This document shows, in pieces, positions 14,468 to 22,327 of a DNA stretch of 22,888 nt; the first letter of the stretch is position 1, and each line of letters starts with the position of its first letter. Both the position numbers and the translations under genes were made by a program. Source of the DNA: Bacillota bacterium (GTDB lineage: Bacteria; Bacillota; Clostridia; Lachnospirales; Lachnospiraceae); assembly GCA_023399455.1 (NCBI GenBank), contig JAEWPN010000010.1, positions 1 to 22,888 on the forward strand, written 5' to 3'. The notes below the pieces were generated by a model. The model was not told the origin of the DNA and ran no database searches. It saw nothing but the letters and a program-made list of their open reading frames with translations.

Positions 14468-14511
14468 AATATGAAGTACGCATAGAGCGTGCAGTTGGAG
14501 AGGGTAAATCG

Positions 14512-15390
14512 ATGATCAAGAGCATGACTGGCTTCGGGAGATACGAAGCGGCGGAGGCAGACCGCAAGATTACGGTAGAGATGAAATCCGTTAATCACAG
14601 ATATTTGGATGTAAATATTAAGATGCCCAAAAAGCTCAACTTTTTCGAGGCGGCAATCCGCGCTGAGCTGAAAAATTATATCCAGAGAGGAAAAGTCGAC
14701 ATTTTCATTACGTATGAGGACTTTACGGAAAACAACGTCTGTATTAAATATAATAAGGACATTGCTGCCGAATATATGGGATACTTAGAGCAGATGGCGG
14801 AGGATTTTCATCTGGATAACGACATTCGCGTTTCCGCTCTTTCCAGATATCCGGAGGTGCTGGCGATGGAAGAGCAGAGCCCTGATGAAGAGGAAATATG
14901 GAAGGTTCTGGATAAGGCGATTAAAGGGGCCTCGGAGAATTTTGTAGAGACCAGGATAAAAGAGGGCGAAAATCTCAGGGAAGACTTGATCAGTAAACTA
15001 AATGTAATGCTTTCCCACGTGGAATTTATTACTGAGCGTTCCCCTCAGCTGGTTGCCGAATATAAGGACAAGCTCCGTGAAAAAGTAAAGGAACTTTTAG
15101 AGGATACGCAGATGGATGAGAACATACTCCTTATGGAGGTTACTCTTTTTGCGGATAAGGTATGCGTGGATGAAGAACTGGTGCGTTTAAAGAGCCATAT
15201 TGAGACGACAAAGAGCACGTTGATCGAGGGCGGAAGCATTGGAAGAAAGTTGGATTTTATCGCGCAGGAGATGAACAGAGAGGCCAATACGATACTGTCG
15301 AAAGCCAACGATTTGGAGATTTCTAACCGTGCTATCGAATTGAAGACGGAAATAGAAAAAGTCCGCGAACAAATACAGAATATAGAGTAG
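14512..15390 (+). CDS. yicC: YicC/YloC-family endoribonuclease
   Basis: 292-aa protein with the family's opening IKSMTGFGRYEA, then MKSVNHRYLDV (about 25-35) and the conserved C-terminal block GRKLDFIAQEMNREANTI-SKA near 243-264. The family is described as endoribonucleases acting on RNA; in Bacillus the YloC homologue sits in the same neighbourhood as remA, gmk and rpoZ. The ATG at 14512 follows GGAGAGGG at a normal distance. The length is that of the family. remA begins 11 bases after the stop. Confidence 0.94.
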   Translation: MIKSMTGFGRYEAAEADRKITVEMKSVNHRYLDVNIKMPKKLNFFEAAIRAELKNYIQRGKVDIFITYEDFTENNVCIKYNKDIAAEYMGYLEQMAEDFHLDNDIRVSALSRYPEVLAMEEQSPDEEEIWKVLDKAIKGASENFVETRIKEGENLREDLISKLNVMLSHVEFITERSPQLVAEYKDKLREKVKELLEDTQMDENILLMEVTLFADKVCVDEELVRLKSHIETTKSTLIEGGSIGRKLDFIAQEMNREANTILSKANDLEISNRAIELKTEIEKVREQIQNIE

Positions 15391-15401
15391 GATAAAATAC
15401 C

Positions 15402-15662
15402 ATGAATAAGTTGATTCATATTGGTTTTGGGAATATAGTAAATACCGGTAAGATAATTGCGATCGTCAGTCCGGATTCTGCGCCTGTAAAGCGTATGGTG
15501 CAAAATGCCAAGGAATCTGGAATGGCAATTGATGCAACGCAGGGGAGAAAAACGAAAGCGGTGCTTGTTATGGAGAATAATCAGTTGGTATTATCGGCGC
15601 TTCTGCCGGAGACAATTGCGAACAGGGCACAGGCAGAAAGTGGAGAGACAGATGAAACGTAA
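15402..15662 (+). CDS. remA: RemA/DUF370 DNA-binding regulator
   Basis: 86-aa protein beginning NKLIHIGFGNIVNTGKIIAIVSPDSAP, the hallmark of RemA (DUF370). In Bacillus RemA oligomerises and activates biofilm matrix and osmolyte uptake genes (including opuA). The central GRKTKAVLVMENNQLVLSAL region, with basic residues needed for DNA contact in Bacillus, is conserved. In this organism the targets are unknown; a link to the opuA operon in this window is possible but untested. The start is supported by a weak AGGATA site. Its last 11 bases overlap gmk, a conserved remA-gmk arrangement. Confidence 0.92.
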   Translation: MNKLIHIGFGNIVNTGKIIAIVSPDSAPVKRMVQNAKESGMAIDATQGRKTKAVLVMENNQLVLSALLPETIANRAQAESGETDET

Positions 15663-16287
15663 AGGAATTTTGGTGGTAGTGTCGGGCTTTTCGGGGGCCG
15701 GCAAAGGAACCTTGATGGAGCAGCTTCTTAAGACATATGATAATTATTCATTATCCATATCGATGACGACCCGTGCGCCGAGGCCGAAGGAGCAGGAGGG
15801 CAGAGAATATTTTTTCGTGACGAAGGAAAGTTTCGAGGGAGAGATAAAGCAGGACGGGCTGATCGAATACGCGACCTACTGCGAGAACTACTACGGCACG
15901 CCCAGAAAGTATGTGGAAGAGCAGCTCAATATGGGCAAGGACGTTATTCTGGAGATAGAGATTCAGGGAGCTCTTGAGATAAAGGAGAAATTTCCCACGG
16001 CCCTTTTATTGTTCGTTATGCCGCCGTCGGCGAAGGAATTGGAAAATCGTCTGACTAAGCGGGGGACGGAGCCGCCGGAGGTAATCGAAAAGCGCTTAAG
16101 CAGGGCGACGGAAGAGGCACAGGGAATAGAAAAATATGATTTTATCGTAGTTAACGATGATTTGGAATCATGTACGAGGCAATTGCATAATTTGATTACG
16201 GCAGCACATGATGCCCCCATTAGAAATAAAGAATTTATAGAAAATATGAGACAAGAGCTTCAGGCGCTTGTGAAAGGAGAAAAATAA
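15652..16287 (+). CDS. gmk: Guanylate kinase
   Basis: 211-aa P-loop kinase converting GMP to GDP with ATP. The P-loop is GFSGAGKGT (12-20), followed by the GMP-binding SISMTTRAPRPKEQEGREYFF segment, YGTP, DVILEIEIQGA and the lid region with RGTEPPEVIEKRL. The frame opens upstream at 15505 inside remA, but those residues do not belong to the family. ATG 15652 follows GGAGAG, giving a normal length. It overlaps the remA stop by 11 bases, and its stop overlaps the rpoZ start in TAATG. Confidence 0.96.
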   Translation: MKRKGILVVVSGFSGAGKGTLMEQLLKTYDNYSLSISMTTRAPRPKEQEGREYFFVTKESFEGEIKQDGLIEYATYCENYYGTPRKYVEEQLNMGKDVILEIEIQGALEIKEKFPTALLLFVMPPSAKELENRLTKRGTEPPEVIEKRLSRATEEAQGIEKYDFIVVNDDLESCTRQLHNLITAAHDAPIRNKEFIENMRQELQALVKGEK

Positions 16288-16535
16288 TGTTACATCCATC
16301 TTATTCTGATTTAATGAAAGTAGTAAATAGCGAGGTAGAGCCGGGAGAGGCTCCGGTAGTTAACAGTAGATATTCCATTGTTATGGCGACTTCTAAGCGT
16401 GCGAGACAGTTGATTGCGGGCGAAGATGCTTTGGTAGACGACGAAGGGAAGAAACCTCTGTCTGTTGCGGTAGAAGAATTAAATCAGGGGAAAATAAAGA
16501 TTTTGAGCGAGGACGAAGCTCAGTCTGAAAAATAA
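16287..16535 (+). CDS. rpoZ: RNA polymerase omega subunit
   Basis: 82-aa omega subunit that helps assemble RNA polymerase. It has LHPSYSDLMKVVNSEV near the start, NSRYSIVMATSKRARQL and KPLSVAVEELNQGKI, all in family order. The start overlaps the gmk stop by one base, with AAAGGAG upstream. The acidic C-terminus is typical of clostridial versions. A small hairpin (16551-16573) separates it from rimO. Confidence 0.95.
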   Translation: MLHPSYSDLMKVVNSEVEPGEAPVVNSRYSIVMATSKRARQLIAGEDALVDDEGKKPLSVAVEELNQGKIKILSEDEAQSEK

Positions 16536-16550
16536 CCGATTGTAAATTTT

Positions 16551-16573
16551 GTGCCCGTGAATTATGCGGGCAT
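16551..16573 (+). other. Small hairpin between rpoZ and rimO
   Basis: TGCCCG (16552-16557) pairs with CGGGCA (16567-16572) across a nine-base loop, with a possible G-T pair outside. The run after it (TATTCATTTT) is only partly T-rich, so this may be a weak attenuator or an RNA processing site rather than a full terminator. Confidence 0.45.
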
Positions 16574-16593
16574 ATTCATTTTGAGGAGCACAT

Positions 16594-17931
16594 ATGAAAA
16601 TTTTATTCGTATCACTGGGATGTGATAAAAATCTGGTTGATTCCGAGGTGATGCTGGGGATGCTGTCGGAAAAGGGGTACTCTTTTACGGACGATGAGGC
16701 GCAGGCCGACATTATTGTGGTCAACACATGCTGTTTTATCGGCGATGCGAAGGAGGAAAGCATCAATACGATTCTGGAGATGGCGGAGTTAAAAAAGACC
16801 GGACAATTAAAGGCCTTAATTGTGACGGGCTGTTTGGCACAGCGCTACCAGAAGGAGATTCAGGAAGAAATAGCGGAAGTGGACGCAATTATCGGCACGT
16901 CGGCCATCGATAAGATCGTGGAAACCGTAGAATCGGTACTGGCAGGAAAGGGTGAGAATCATATTGAACCCTTGGATTCAGAGCCCCTTGGAGATAAAAA
17001 GCGCGTTGTGACTACGGGCGGGCATTATGCTTATCTGAAAATCGCAGAAGGGTGCGAAAAGCATTGTACTTACTGCATCATTCCCAAGGTGAGAGGCAGT
17101 TACCGAAGCGTTCCCATGGAAAAGCTCGTATCCGAGGCAGAGAAGCTGGCGGCGGGCGGTGTGAAGGAGCTCGTGCTGGTAGCCCAGGAGACGACTCTTT
17201 ATGGCAAGGATCTGTACGGAGAAAAGAAACTGTCTCAATTACTCCGCATGCTTTGTGAGGTTTCGGGGATTTACTGGATCCGTATTCTGTATTGTTACCC
17301 GGAAGAGATCACGGATGAATTGATAGAAACCATAAAGCAGGAAAAGAAGATCTGTAATTATCTGGATATTCCCATCCAGCATGGCTCAGATACTATCTTA
17401 CGGCGTATGGGGAGGCGGACAGACAGCCAGGAAATAAGGGATATTGTAATGAAGCTGCGAAGCAGCATTCCTGATATATGCTTGCGGACGACGTTAATTA
17501 CCGGTTTCCCGGGAGAAACGGAGGCAGACCACGAGACACTGTTAGAATTTGTTGAGGAGATGAAATTCGACCGTTTGGGGGTATTTACCTATTCGCCGGA
17601 GGAAGATACGCCGGCGGCTGAGATGGAGGACCAGATACCGGAGGAAGTCAAGGAAGACAGAAAAGCACAGCTTATGGAGCTGCAACAGGATATCGCTTAT
17701 GAGGCGGCAGAAAATATGGTAGGGAAGGTGCTGTATGCCATGATAGAGGGTAAGGTGGCGGATGAGGACGCATATGTTGCCAGAACTTATAAGGATGCAC
17801 CTAATGTGGATGGCTATTTGTTCATCAATACGGATAAGACTTTGATGAGCGGAGATTTCGTAAAGGTGAGAGTGACTGGTTCTTATGAATATGATTTGAT
17901 AGGAGAGATATATGATGAATTTACCGAATAA
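16594..17931 (+). CDS. rimO: Ribosomal protein S12 methylthiotransferase RimO
   Basis: 445-aa radical S-adenosylmethionine enzyme that adds a methylthio group to a conserved Asp of ribosomal protein S12. The N-terminal domain has the three cluster cysteines C10 (SLGC), C46 (NTC) and C80 (TGC). The radical SAM motif is CEKHCTYC with C154, C158 and C161, followed by VRGSYRS. The C-terminal TRAM-like region begins near residue 375. The VSLGCDKNLVDSE start distinguishes RimO from MiaB. The ATG follows GAGGAG. The last 20 bases overlap pgsA. Confidence 0.95.
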   Translation: MKILFVSLGCDKNLVDSEVMLGMLSEKGYSFTDDEAQADIIVVNTCCFIGDAKEESINTILEMAELKKTGQLKALIVTGCLAQRYQKEIQEEIAEVDAIIGTSAIDKIVETVESVLAGKGENHIEPLDSEPLGDKKRVVTTGGHYAYLKIAEGCEKHCTYCIIPKVRGSYRSVPMEKLVSEAEKLAAGGVKELVLVAQETTLYGKDLYGEKKLSQLLRMLCEVSGIYWIRILYCYPEEITDELIETIKQEKKICNYLDIPIQHGSDTILRRMGRRTDSQEIRDIVMKLRSSIPDICLRTTLITGFPGETEADHETLLEFVEEMKFDRLGVFTYSPEEDTPAAEMEDQIPEEVKEDRKAQLMELQQDIAYEAAENMVGKVLYAMIEGKVADEDAYVARTYKDAPNVDGYLFINTDKTLMSGDFVKVRVTGSYEYDLIGEIYDEFTE

Positions 17932-18451
17932 GTTAACTATTTTCAGAGTAATTATGATTCCTTTTTTTGTGTTTTTCACATTGGTTCCCGTTGCAGGAGA
18001 GGCGAGTAAATGGATAGCCTTGGCTATATTTATTATAGCAAGCCTTACGGATTGGCTGGATGGATATCTTGCGAGGAAGAATGATCTCGTAACAAATTTC
18101 GGGAAATTTATGGATCCCCTTGCAGATAAGCTGCTCGTATGCTCGGCACTCATCTGTCTGGTGGAACTTAAGAGCATTCCGTCCTGGATCGTCATCGTTA
18201 TCATCGCCCGTGAGTTTATTATCAGCGGTTTCCGCTTGGTGGCTTCCGATAATGGTGTGGTTATTGCGGCCAGTTATTGGGGGAAATTTAAGACCACCTT
18301 CCAAATGATAATGATTTGCCTTATGATTGCAGATCTGGAGCCTTTAAATCTGCTTACGACTATCGTTATGTGGGTTGCGCTCATATTGACAATAGTTTCT
18401 CTGGTAGATTATATCGTAAAGAATAAAGAAATAATGATAGATGTGAAATAG
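17912..18451 (+). CDS. pgsA: Phosphatidylglycerophosphate synthase PgsA
   Basis: 179-aa integral membrane enzyme of the CDP-alcohol phosphatidyltransferase family. It makes phosphatidylglycerophosphate from CDP-diacylglycerol and glycerol 3-phosphate. The catalytic pattern is complete: D47, D50, G51, A54, R55, G64, D68 and D72. The opening NLPNKLTIFRVIMIPFF and about five to six hydrophobic segments are typical. Two adjacent ATGs (17912 and 17915) follow AGGAGAG (17901-17907) and either could be used. It overlaps rimO by 20 bases. The usual PgsA role is more likely than cardiolipin or inositol transferase, given length and start. Confidence 0.92.
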   Translation: MMNLPNKLTIFRVIMIPFFVFFTLVPVAGEASKWIALAIFIIASLTDWLDGYLARKNDLVTNFGKFMDPLADKLLVCSALICLVELKSIPSWIVIVIIAREFIISGFRLVASDNGVVIAASYWGKFKTTFQMIMICLMIADLEPLNLLTTIVMWVALILTIVSLVDYIVKNKEIMIDVK

Positions 18452-18484
18452 TGGCCAATGCAGGCTGCAAAGAGGATGAGAAAG

Positions 18485-19750
18485 ATGGTAGTGGAATTAA
18501 TTGCGGTAGGAACGGAGTTATTGCTCGGCAATATAATAAATACTAATGCTGCTTATCTTGCCGAAAGATGTGCAGATTTGGGATTGTCCTGCTTTTATCA
18601 GAGCGTGGTCGGGGACAATGAGGATCGCCTGGCGAATGTAATAAAAACCGCACTTGAGCGTTCGGACATCGTCATACTTTCCGGTGGATTAGGACCCACG
18701 GCGGACGATTTGACAAAAGAGACTGCGGCGAAGGTGATGGGCAGAAAATTAGAGATGCACGAGCCTTCCAGAAAGTCTATCGAGGAATTTTTCCTGAGGA
18801 GAAATCTGGAGCTGACAGAAAATAACTGGAAGCAGGCACTGATACCGGAGGGAGCCATTGTTGTAGACAATGAGAATGGTACAGCTCCCGGAGTGATCAT
18901 AGAAGGGAAAAGCAAGAAAGTAATTCTTCTTCCCGGCCCTCCGAACGAATTGATACCGATGTTCGAAAAAAGTATTATACCTTATTTATCTGGTGAAAAA
19001 AATGGGACCATTTATTCTCGGACGGTAAAAATCTGCGGTGTCGGGGAGAGTAAGGTGGAGACGGTGGTAAAGGATTTGATCGACGGGCAGAGCAACCCGA
19101 CCATCGCCCCTTATGCGAAAAACAGCGAGGTACACCTTCGTGTTACGGCCAGTGCTGCGGATGAAGAGGAGGCACAGATGTTCCTTATGCCTATGCTCGA
19201 GGAGCTGACGAGACGGTTCGGAAATACTATCTATACTATGGATACGGATGTAACCTTAGAAAAAGCGGTAGTCGATCTGCTTGAGGAAAGGCATCTGAGT
19301 GTGAGCACGGCGGAGTCCTGCACGGGAGGGATGCTGGCGGCAAGGCTTATCAACGTCCCCGGCGTATCCAACACTTATAAATCAGGATATATCACTTATT
19401 CCAATAAGGCCAAAAGAAAGGTCCTCGGCGTGAAGAAGTCTTTGCTTGAGAAAAAAGGTGCAGTTAGCGAAGAGACGGCGGAGGCTATGGCAAAAGGAGC
19501 GGCAGGAATTTCAAAAGCTGACGTGGCGGTGGCGGTTACAGGAATTGCAGGACCGGACGGCGGAACAAAGGAGAAGCCGGTAGGCCTTGTATATATCGCA
19601 TGTAACGTGTGCGGCAGGGTGACGGTAAAGCGATACCATTTTAGTGGAAATCGAGCTAAGATAAGGGAAACGACGGTGTCTAACGCATTGATTCTCATGA
19701 GACAGTGTATCTTGGAGCATGATGAAGAGATTACTTTCGGTAAGAAATAA
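18485..19750 (+). CDS. cinA: CinA-family protein with NMN amidohydrolase domain
   Basis: 421-aa cytosolic protein. The N-terminal half is the molybdopterin-binding-like CinA domain, with ELIAVGTELLLGNIINTNA (4-22) and SGGLGPTADDLTKE (66-79). The C-terminal half is the PncC-type domain, with STAESCTGGMLAARLINVPG near 275-294 and AVTGIAGPDGGTKEKPVG later. The C-terminal domain deamidates nicotinamide mononucleotide in NAD recycling; cinA often lies beside recA, as here. Starts at 18458 and 18476 are possible, but ATG 18485 gives the standard N-terminus, with GAGG (18472-18475) nine bases upstream. It follows pgsA in the same direction. Confidence 0.92.
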   Translation: MVVELIAVGTELLLGNIINTNAAYLAERCADLGLSCFYQSVVGDNEDRLANVIKTALERSDIVILSGGLGPTADDLTKETAAKVMGRKLEMHEPSRKSIEEFFLRRNLELTENNWKQALIPEGAIVVDNENGTAPGVIIEGKSKKVILLPGPPNELIPMFEKSIIPYLSGEKNGTIYSRTVKICGVGESKVETVVKDLIDGQSNPTIAPYAKNSEVHLRVTASAADEEEAQMFLMPMLEELTRRFGNTIYTMDTDVTLEKAVVDLLEERHLSVSTAESCTGGMLAARLINVPGVSNTYKSGYITYSNKAKRKVLGVKKSLLEKKGAVSEETAEAMAKGAAGISKADVAVAVTGIAGPDGGTKEKPVGLVYIACNVCGRVTVKRYHFSGNRAKIRETTVSNALILMRQCILEHDEEITFGKK

Positions 19751-19773
19751 GAACATCATGGGGAGGATGGATT

Positions 19774-20907
19774 ATGGAACAACCGGGTTTAGAAGACGGC
19801 AGCAATAGAAAGTACGAGAACGGGGTGTTCAGCGGAGTGCGGAATAATGACCAAGGCCAGCCGTATACACCGCCTTTACATAATTATAATAGGAATAATT
19901 ATTCAGGAAGCTATTATCAGGATAATACGAAGAATTTTCTGCCTGAAAAGCCTTTGCCTGAAAAATCTTTTACTCAGAAAGCGATATCCGGGAGACCTGT
20001 TATTGATAGAAATTATTCACAAAATAATTATTCTCGAAATCCTTTTCCTCGAATGCCAAATTACGGGAAAGATAAGACAGACTATTCGGTGCTTATACTT
20101 TCCGTGTCGGCGGCAGTGATCATGCTGCTTGCAGCTTTTTTACTGACGGTATTTCTTATTGATGACATATCCGGGCGAAAGGAAATGCAGGAACGAAGCG
20201 GCGTCGATATACGGGAAAACATACCGTATATGGAAGATGAACCGTATTCCGACTTTGCTTATCCGGAGTGGGAGAGCGGAGGTTCTTTGGATTACTATAT
20301 GGAATTAGAGGATGCCATACGCACTGATCTTGATTATTCCATTTTGTGGGAAAATTATAGTTATGAAGAGAACGACGGAAATATCAGTATTGAAATTGAT
20401 TATCCTGTAATTAAAGGGGATGCGCCGAACAAGGATATTCTGAATGGTATTATTGAGGATGAGAAAGTATATTTCGAGGAGTATATAAGAGAATATTCAA
20501 AGTATATGCTAAGCAATGAGTACTTTTATGTATATGCCGGCGGTTACGTCACCTACATGGATGAGGAAATCATGAGCGTGGTGTTCAGTGAGGAGATTTA
20601 TACGGACTACTGGCAGGACTATCAACTATATTGCATCAATATAGATATGGAGAACGGAGTGGTCATTGATAACGGCAGCATTCTTAGAGTCAATGATGAA
20701 TTCCTGCAGGCTTTCAGGAACAAGAGCGAAGTCCAGAACGGTGGTGCACTGGATGAAATGTCGGATCAGGAGCTCATGTATCATTTAACGGAAGGAAGTA
20801 CGATCATCTTCTATACCCCTCTCGGCATGGAGGTGGGGATGAATTATGACGACGGTTTCATTACGGTTACCTTTGATGATTATAAGCCTTATATGGAGAA
20901 ATATTGA
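19774..20907 (+). CDS. Single-pass membrane protein with DUF3298-like outer domain
   Basis: 377-aa protein. Residues 1-103 form a probably cytoplasmic, disordered tail rich in Asn, Tyr and Pro, with loosely repeated NYS, NNYS and PEK units. One membrane segment spans about 104-129, ending at acidic residues. The outer part (about 130-377) is very acidic. From about residue 190 its order of strands (a DYPVI segment, later YVTYMDEEIMSVVFSEE, LYCINIDMENGVVID, IFYTPLGMEVG and the end FDDYKPY) resembles the DUF4163/DUF3298 domains found in PdaC- and RsiV-type proteins. The catalytic deacetylase domain of PdaC is absent. Envelope sensing or cell wall binding is a guess. GGGGAGG precedes the ATG. 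Confidence 0.7.
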   Translation: MEQPGLEDGSNRKYENGVFSGVRNNDQGQPYTPPLHNYNRNNYSGSYYQDNTKNFLPEKPLPEKSFTQKAISGRPVIDRNYSQNNYSRNPFPRMPNYGKDKTDYSVLILSVSAAVIMLLAAFLLTVFLIDDISGRKEMQERSGVDIRENIPYMEDEPYSDFAYPEWESGGSLDYYMELEDAIRTDLDYSILWENYSYEENDGNISIEIDYPVIKGDAPNKDILNGIIEDEKVYFEEYIREYSKYMLSNEYFYVYAGGYVTYMDEEIMSVVFSEEIYTDYWQDYQLYCINIDMENGVVIDNGSILRVNDEFLQAFRNKSEVQNGGALDEMSDQELMYHLTEGSTIIFYTPLGMEVGMNYDDGFITVTFDDYKPYMEKY

Positions 20908-20925
20908 AATAAAATTATTAATAAT

Positions 20926-20959
20926 TACCGGAAGATAAAAGCTTCCGGTATTGTTATTT
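20926..20959 (+). terminator. Probable terminator before recA
   Basis: TACCGGAAG (20926-20934) pairs perfectly with CTTCCGGTA (20942-20950), with a seven-base loop. It is followed by TTGTTATTT, a T-rich but interrupted tract. It ends the cluster upstream of recA. Confidence 0.72.
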
Positions 20960-20994
20960 AGAGAAAGATATGATAAATTAAAGGAGAACTGTTC

Positions 20995-21075
20995 ATGAAA
21001 ACTATAGCGATATTAGAATGCAAATCCGGCGTTTCAGCCAAAGGTTCCATAAAGATGCGAAGAATATTGAGATAA
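20995..21075 (+). CDS. Possible 26-aa small ORF upstream of recA
   Basis: The 337-base gap 20908-21244 holds a terminator, this ORF and the recA promoter. The ORF starts with ATG eight bases after AAAGGAG (20980-20986), a very good ribosome binding site, and ends with TAA. The product is 26 residues, begins MKTIAILECKSG and is basic at the end. I recognise no family. It could be a real small protein, or the start of a decayed gene whose remainder has been lost. No good promoter is visible directly upstream. Confidence 0.35.
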   Translation: MKTIAILECKSGVSAKGSIKMRRILR

Positions 21076-21135
21076 TGTTGGAAAAGGGATGAGGAAGGAA
21101 CTCTTAATATTTTATGATAAAAGAGTGAAAACACA

Positions 21136-21164
21136 TTGACAAAATCGAACATTTGTTTTATTAT
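21136..21164 (+). promoter_or_regulatory. recA promoter
   Basis: Perfect TTGACA (21136-21141), a 17-base spacer and TATTAT (21159-21164), 5 of 6. The start is predicted near 21171, giving a leader of about 74 bases. LexA-type boxes lie in the spacer and just downstream of the start. Confidence 0.88.
21146..21159 (+). promoter_or_regulatory. LexA (SOS) box 1 of recA
   Basis: CGAACATTTGTTTT fits the Gram-positive SOS box of the type CGAAC-N4-GTTCG in its left arm and in GTT of the right arm. It lies between the -35 and -10, where LexA binding would block RNA polymerase. Confidence 0.8.
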
Positions 21165-21174
21165 TTTTATAGAA

Positions 21175-21188
21175 AGAACCTATGTTCT
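21175..21188 (+). promoter_or_regulatory. LexA-type box 2 of recA
   Basis: AGAAC-CTAT-GTTCT is a perfect inverted repeat with the same arm and spacer geometry as the SOS box, differing only in the outer base pair. It begins about five bases after the predicted transcription start and 29 bases after the start of box 1. Confidence 0.6.
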
Positions 21189-21201
21189 GATTGTGTCATA
21201 T

Positions 21202-21219
21202 AAACACAGGGTTGTGTTT
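21202..21219 (+). other. Hairpin in the recA leader
   Basis: AAACACA (21202-21208) pairs with TGTGTTT (21213-21219) around the loop GGGT, in the 5' untranslated region 12 bases before the ribosome binding site. It may stabilise the mRNA. It is not followed by a strong T tract; TTTTAATTAT follows. Confidence 0.4.
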
Positions 21220-21244
21220 TAATTATAGGTTAAGGAGAAAAGAG

Positions 21245-22309
21245 ATGGAAAGAGAAGAAAGATTGAAAGCGCTTGATGCGGCACTGGTACAGATAGAAAA
21301 GCAGTACGGAAAGGGTGCGGTTATGAAGCTGGGAGATTCCAGCGCACAGATGAATGTGGAAACCATTCCTACGGGGGCCTTAAGTCTCGATATCGCGTTG
21401 GGCCTGGGCGGAATACCCAAGGGAAGAGTCGTGGAGATATACGGGCCGGAATCCAGCGGTAAGACCACAGTTACCTTACATATGATTGCAGAAGTACAGA
21501 AGAGAGGCGGGATAGCTGGTTTCATCGATGCAGAGCACGCGCTGGACCCTGCCTATGCGAAGAATATCGGGGTGGATGTAGACAACTTGTATATTTCCCA
21601 GCCTGATAACGGTGAGCAGGCGCTGGAAATCACAGAGACGATGGTGCGTTCCGGGGCAATTGATATCGTTGTAGTGGACTCGGTGGCAGCACTTGTGCCT
21701 AAAGCAGAAATAGACGGCGATATGGGCGACAGTCATGTGGGACTTCAGGCGCGTTTGATGTCGCAGGCCCTTAGAAAGCTGACGGCGGTAATCAGCAAAT
21801 CCAATTGTACGGTAATATTTATCAATCAGCTTCGTGAGAAAGTAGGTGTTATGTTCGGGAATCCGGAGACAACTACCGGCGGACGCGCACTTAAATTCTA
21901 CTCCTCCGTCCGCCTCGACGTAAGAAGAATCGAATCGCTAAAGCAGAGCGGAGAAATTGTTGGAAATAGAACGAGGGTAAAGGTTGTTAAAAATAAAATA
22001 GCCCCTCCGTTTAAAGAAGCGGAATTTGATATTATGTTCGGAGAAGGAATCTCTTTTGCTGGCGATGTGCTGGATTTGGCATCGGAAGTCAATATTGTCA
22101 ATAAAAGCGGAGCATGGTACGCCTACGAGGGAAATAAGGTGGGACAGGGCCGAGAGAATGCGAAGCAGTATCTGAAGGACAATCCGGCGGTGTGTGCGGA
22201 GATCGAGAAGAAGGTGCGGGAGCATTTCGGCTTAAGCAGCGATTCGATAGAAAAGGCGGATGAGACGTCGGAAAAGAAGAAAACTTCGGAGAAGAAAAAA
22301 GCGGAATAA
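21245..22309 (+). CDS. recA: Recombinase RecA
   Basis: 354-aa DNA strand-exchange protein and LexA co-protease. Walker A is GPESSGKT (67-74), Walker B lies in [12 protein letters not shown] (about 138-149), and loop 2 in [13 protein letters not shown]. The C-terminus is a Lys/Glu-rich tail. The frame extends upstream to 21191, but ATG 21245 follows AAGGAG (21232-21237) and gives the normal start. Expression should be SOS-controlled through the LexA boxes. No terminator follows, and recX begins 19 bases after the stop. Confidence 0.98.
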   Translation: MEREERLKALDAALVQIEKQYGKGAVMKLGDSSAQMNVETIPTGALSLDIALGLGGIPKGRVVEIYGPESSGKTTVTLHMIAEVQKRGGIAGFIDAEHALDPAYAKNIGVDVDNLYISQPDNGEQALEITETMVRSGAIDIVVVDSVAALVPKAEIDGDMGDSHVGLQARLMSQALRKLTAVISKSNCTVIFINQLREKVGVMFGNPETTTGGRALKFYSSVRLDVRRIESLKQSGEIVGNRTRVKVVKNKIAPPFKEAEFDIMFGEGISFAGDVLDLASEVNIVNKSGAWYAYEGNKVGQGRENAKQYLKDNPAVCAEIEKKVREHFGLSSDSIEKADETSEKKKTSEKKKAE

Positions 22310-22327
22310 AAAGTTGAGTATGAAAAT

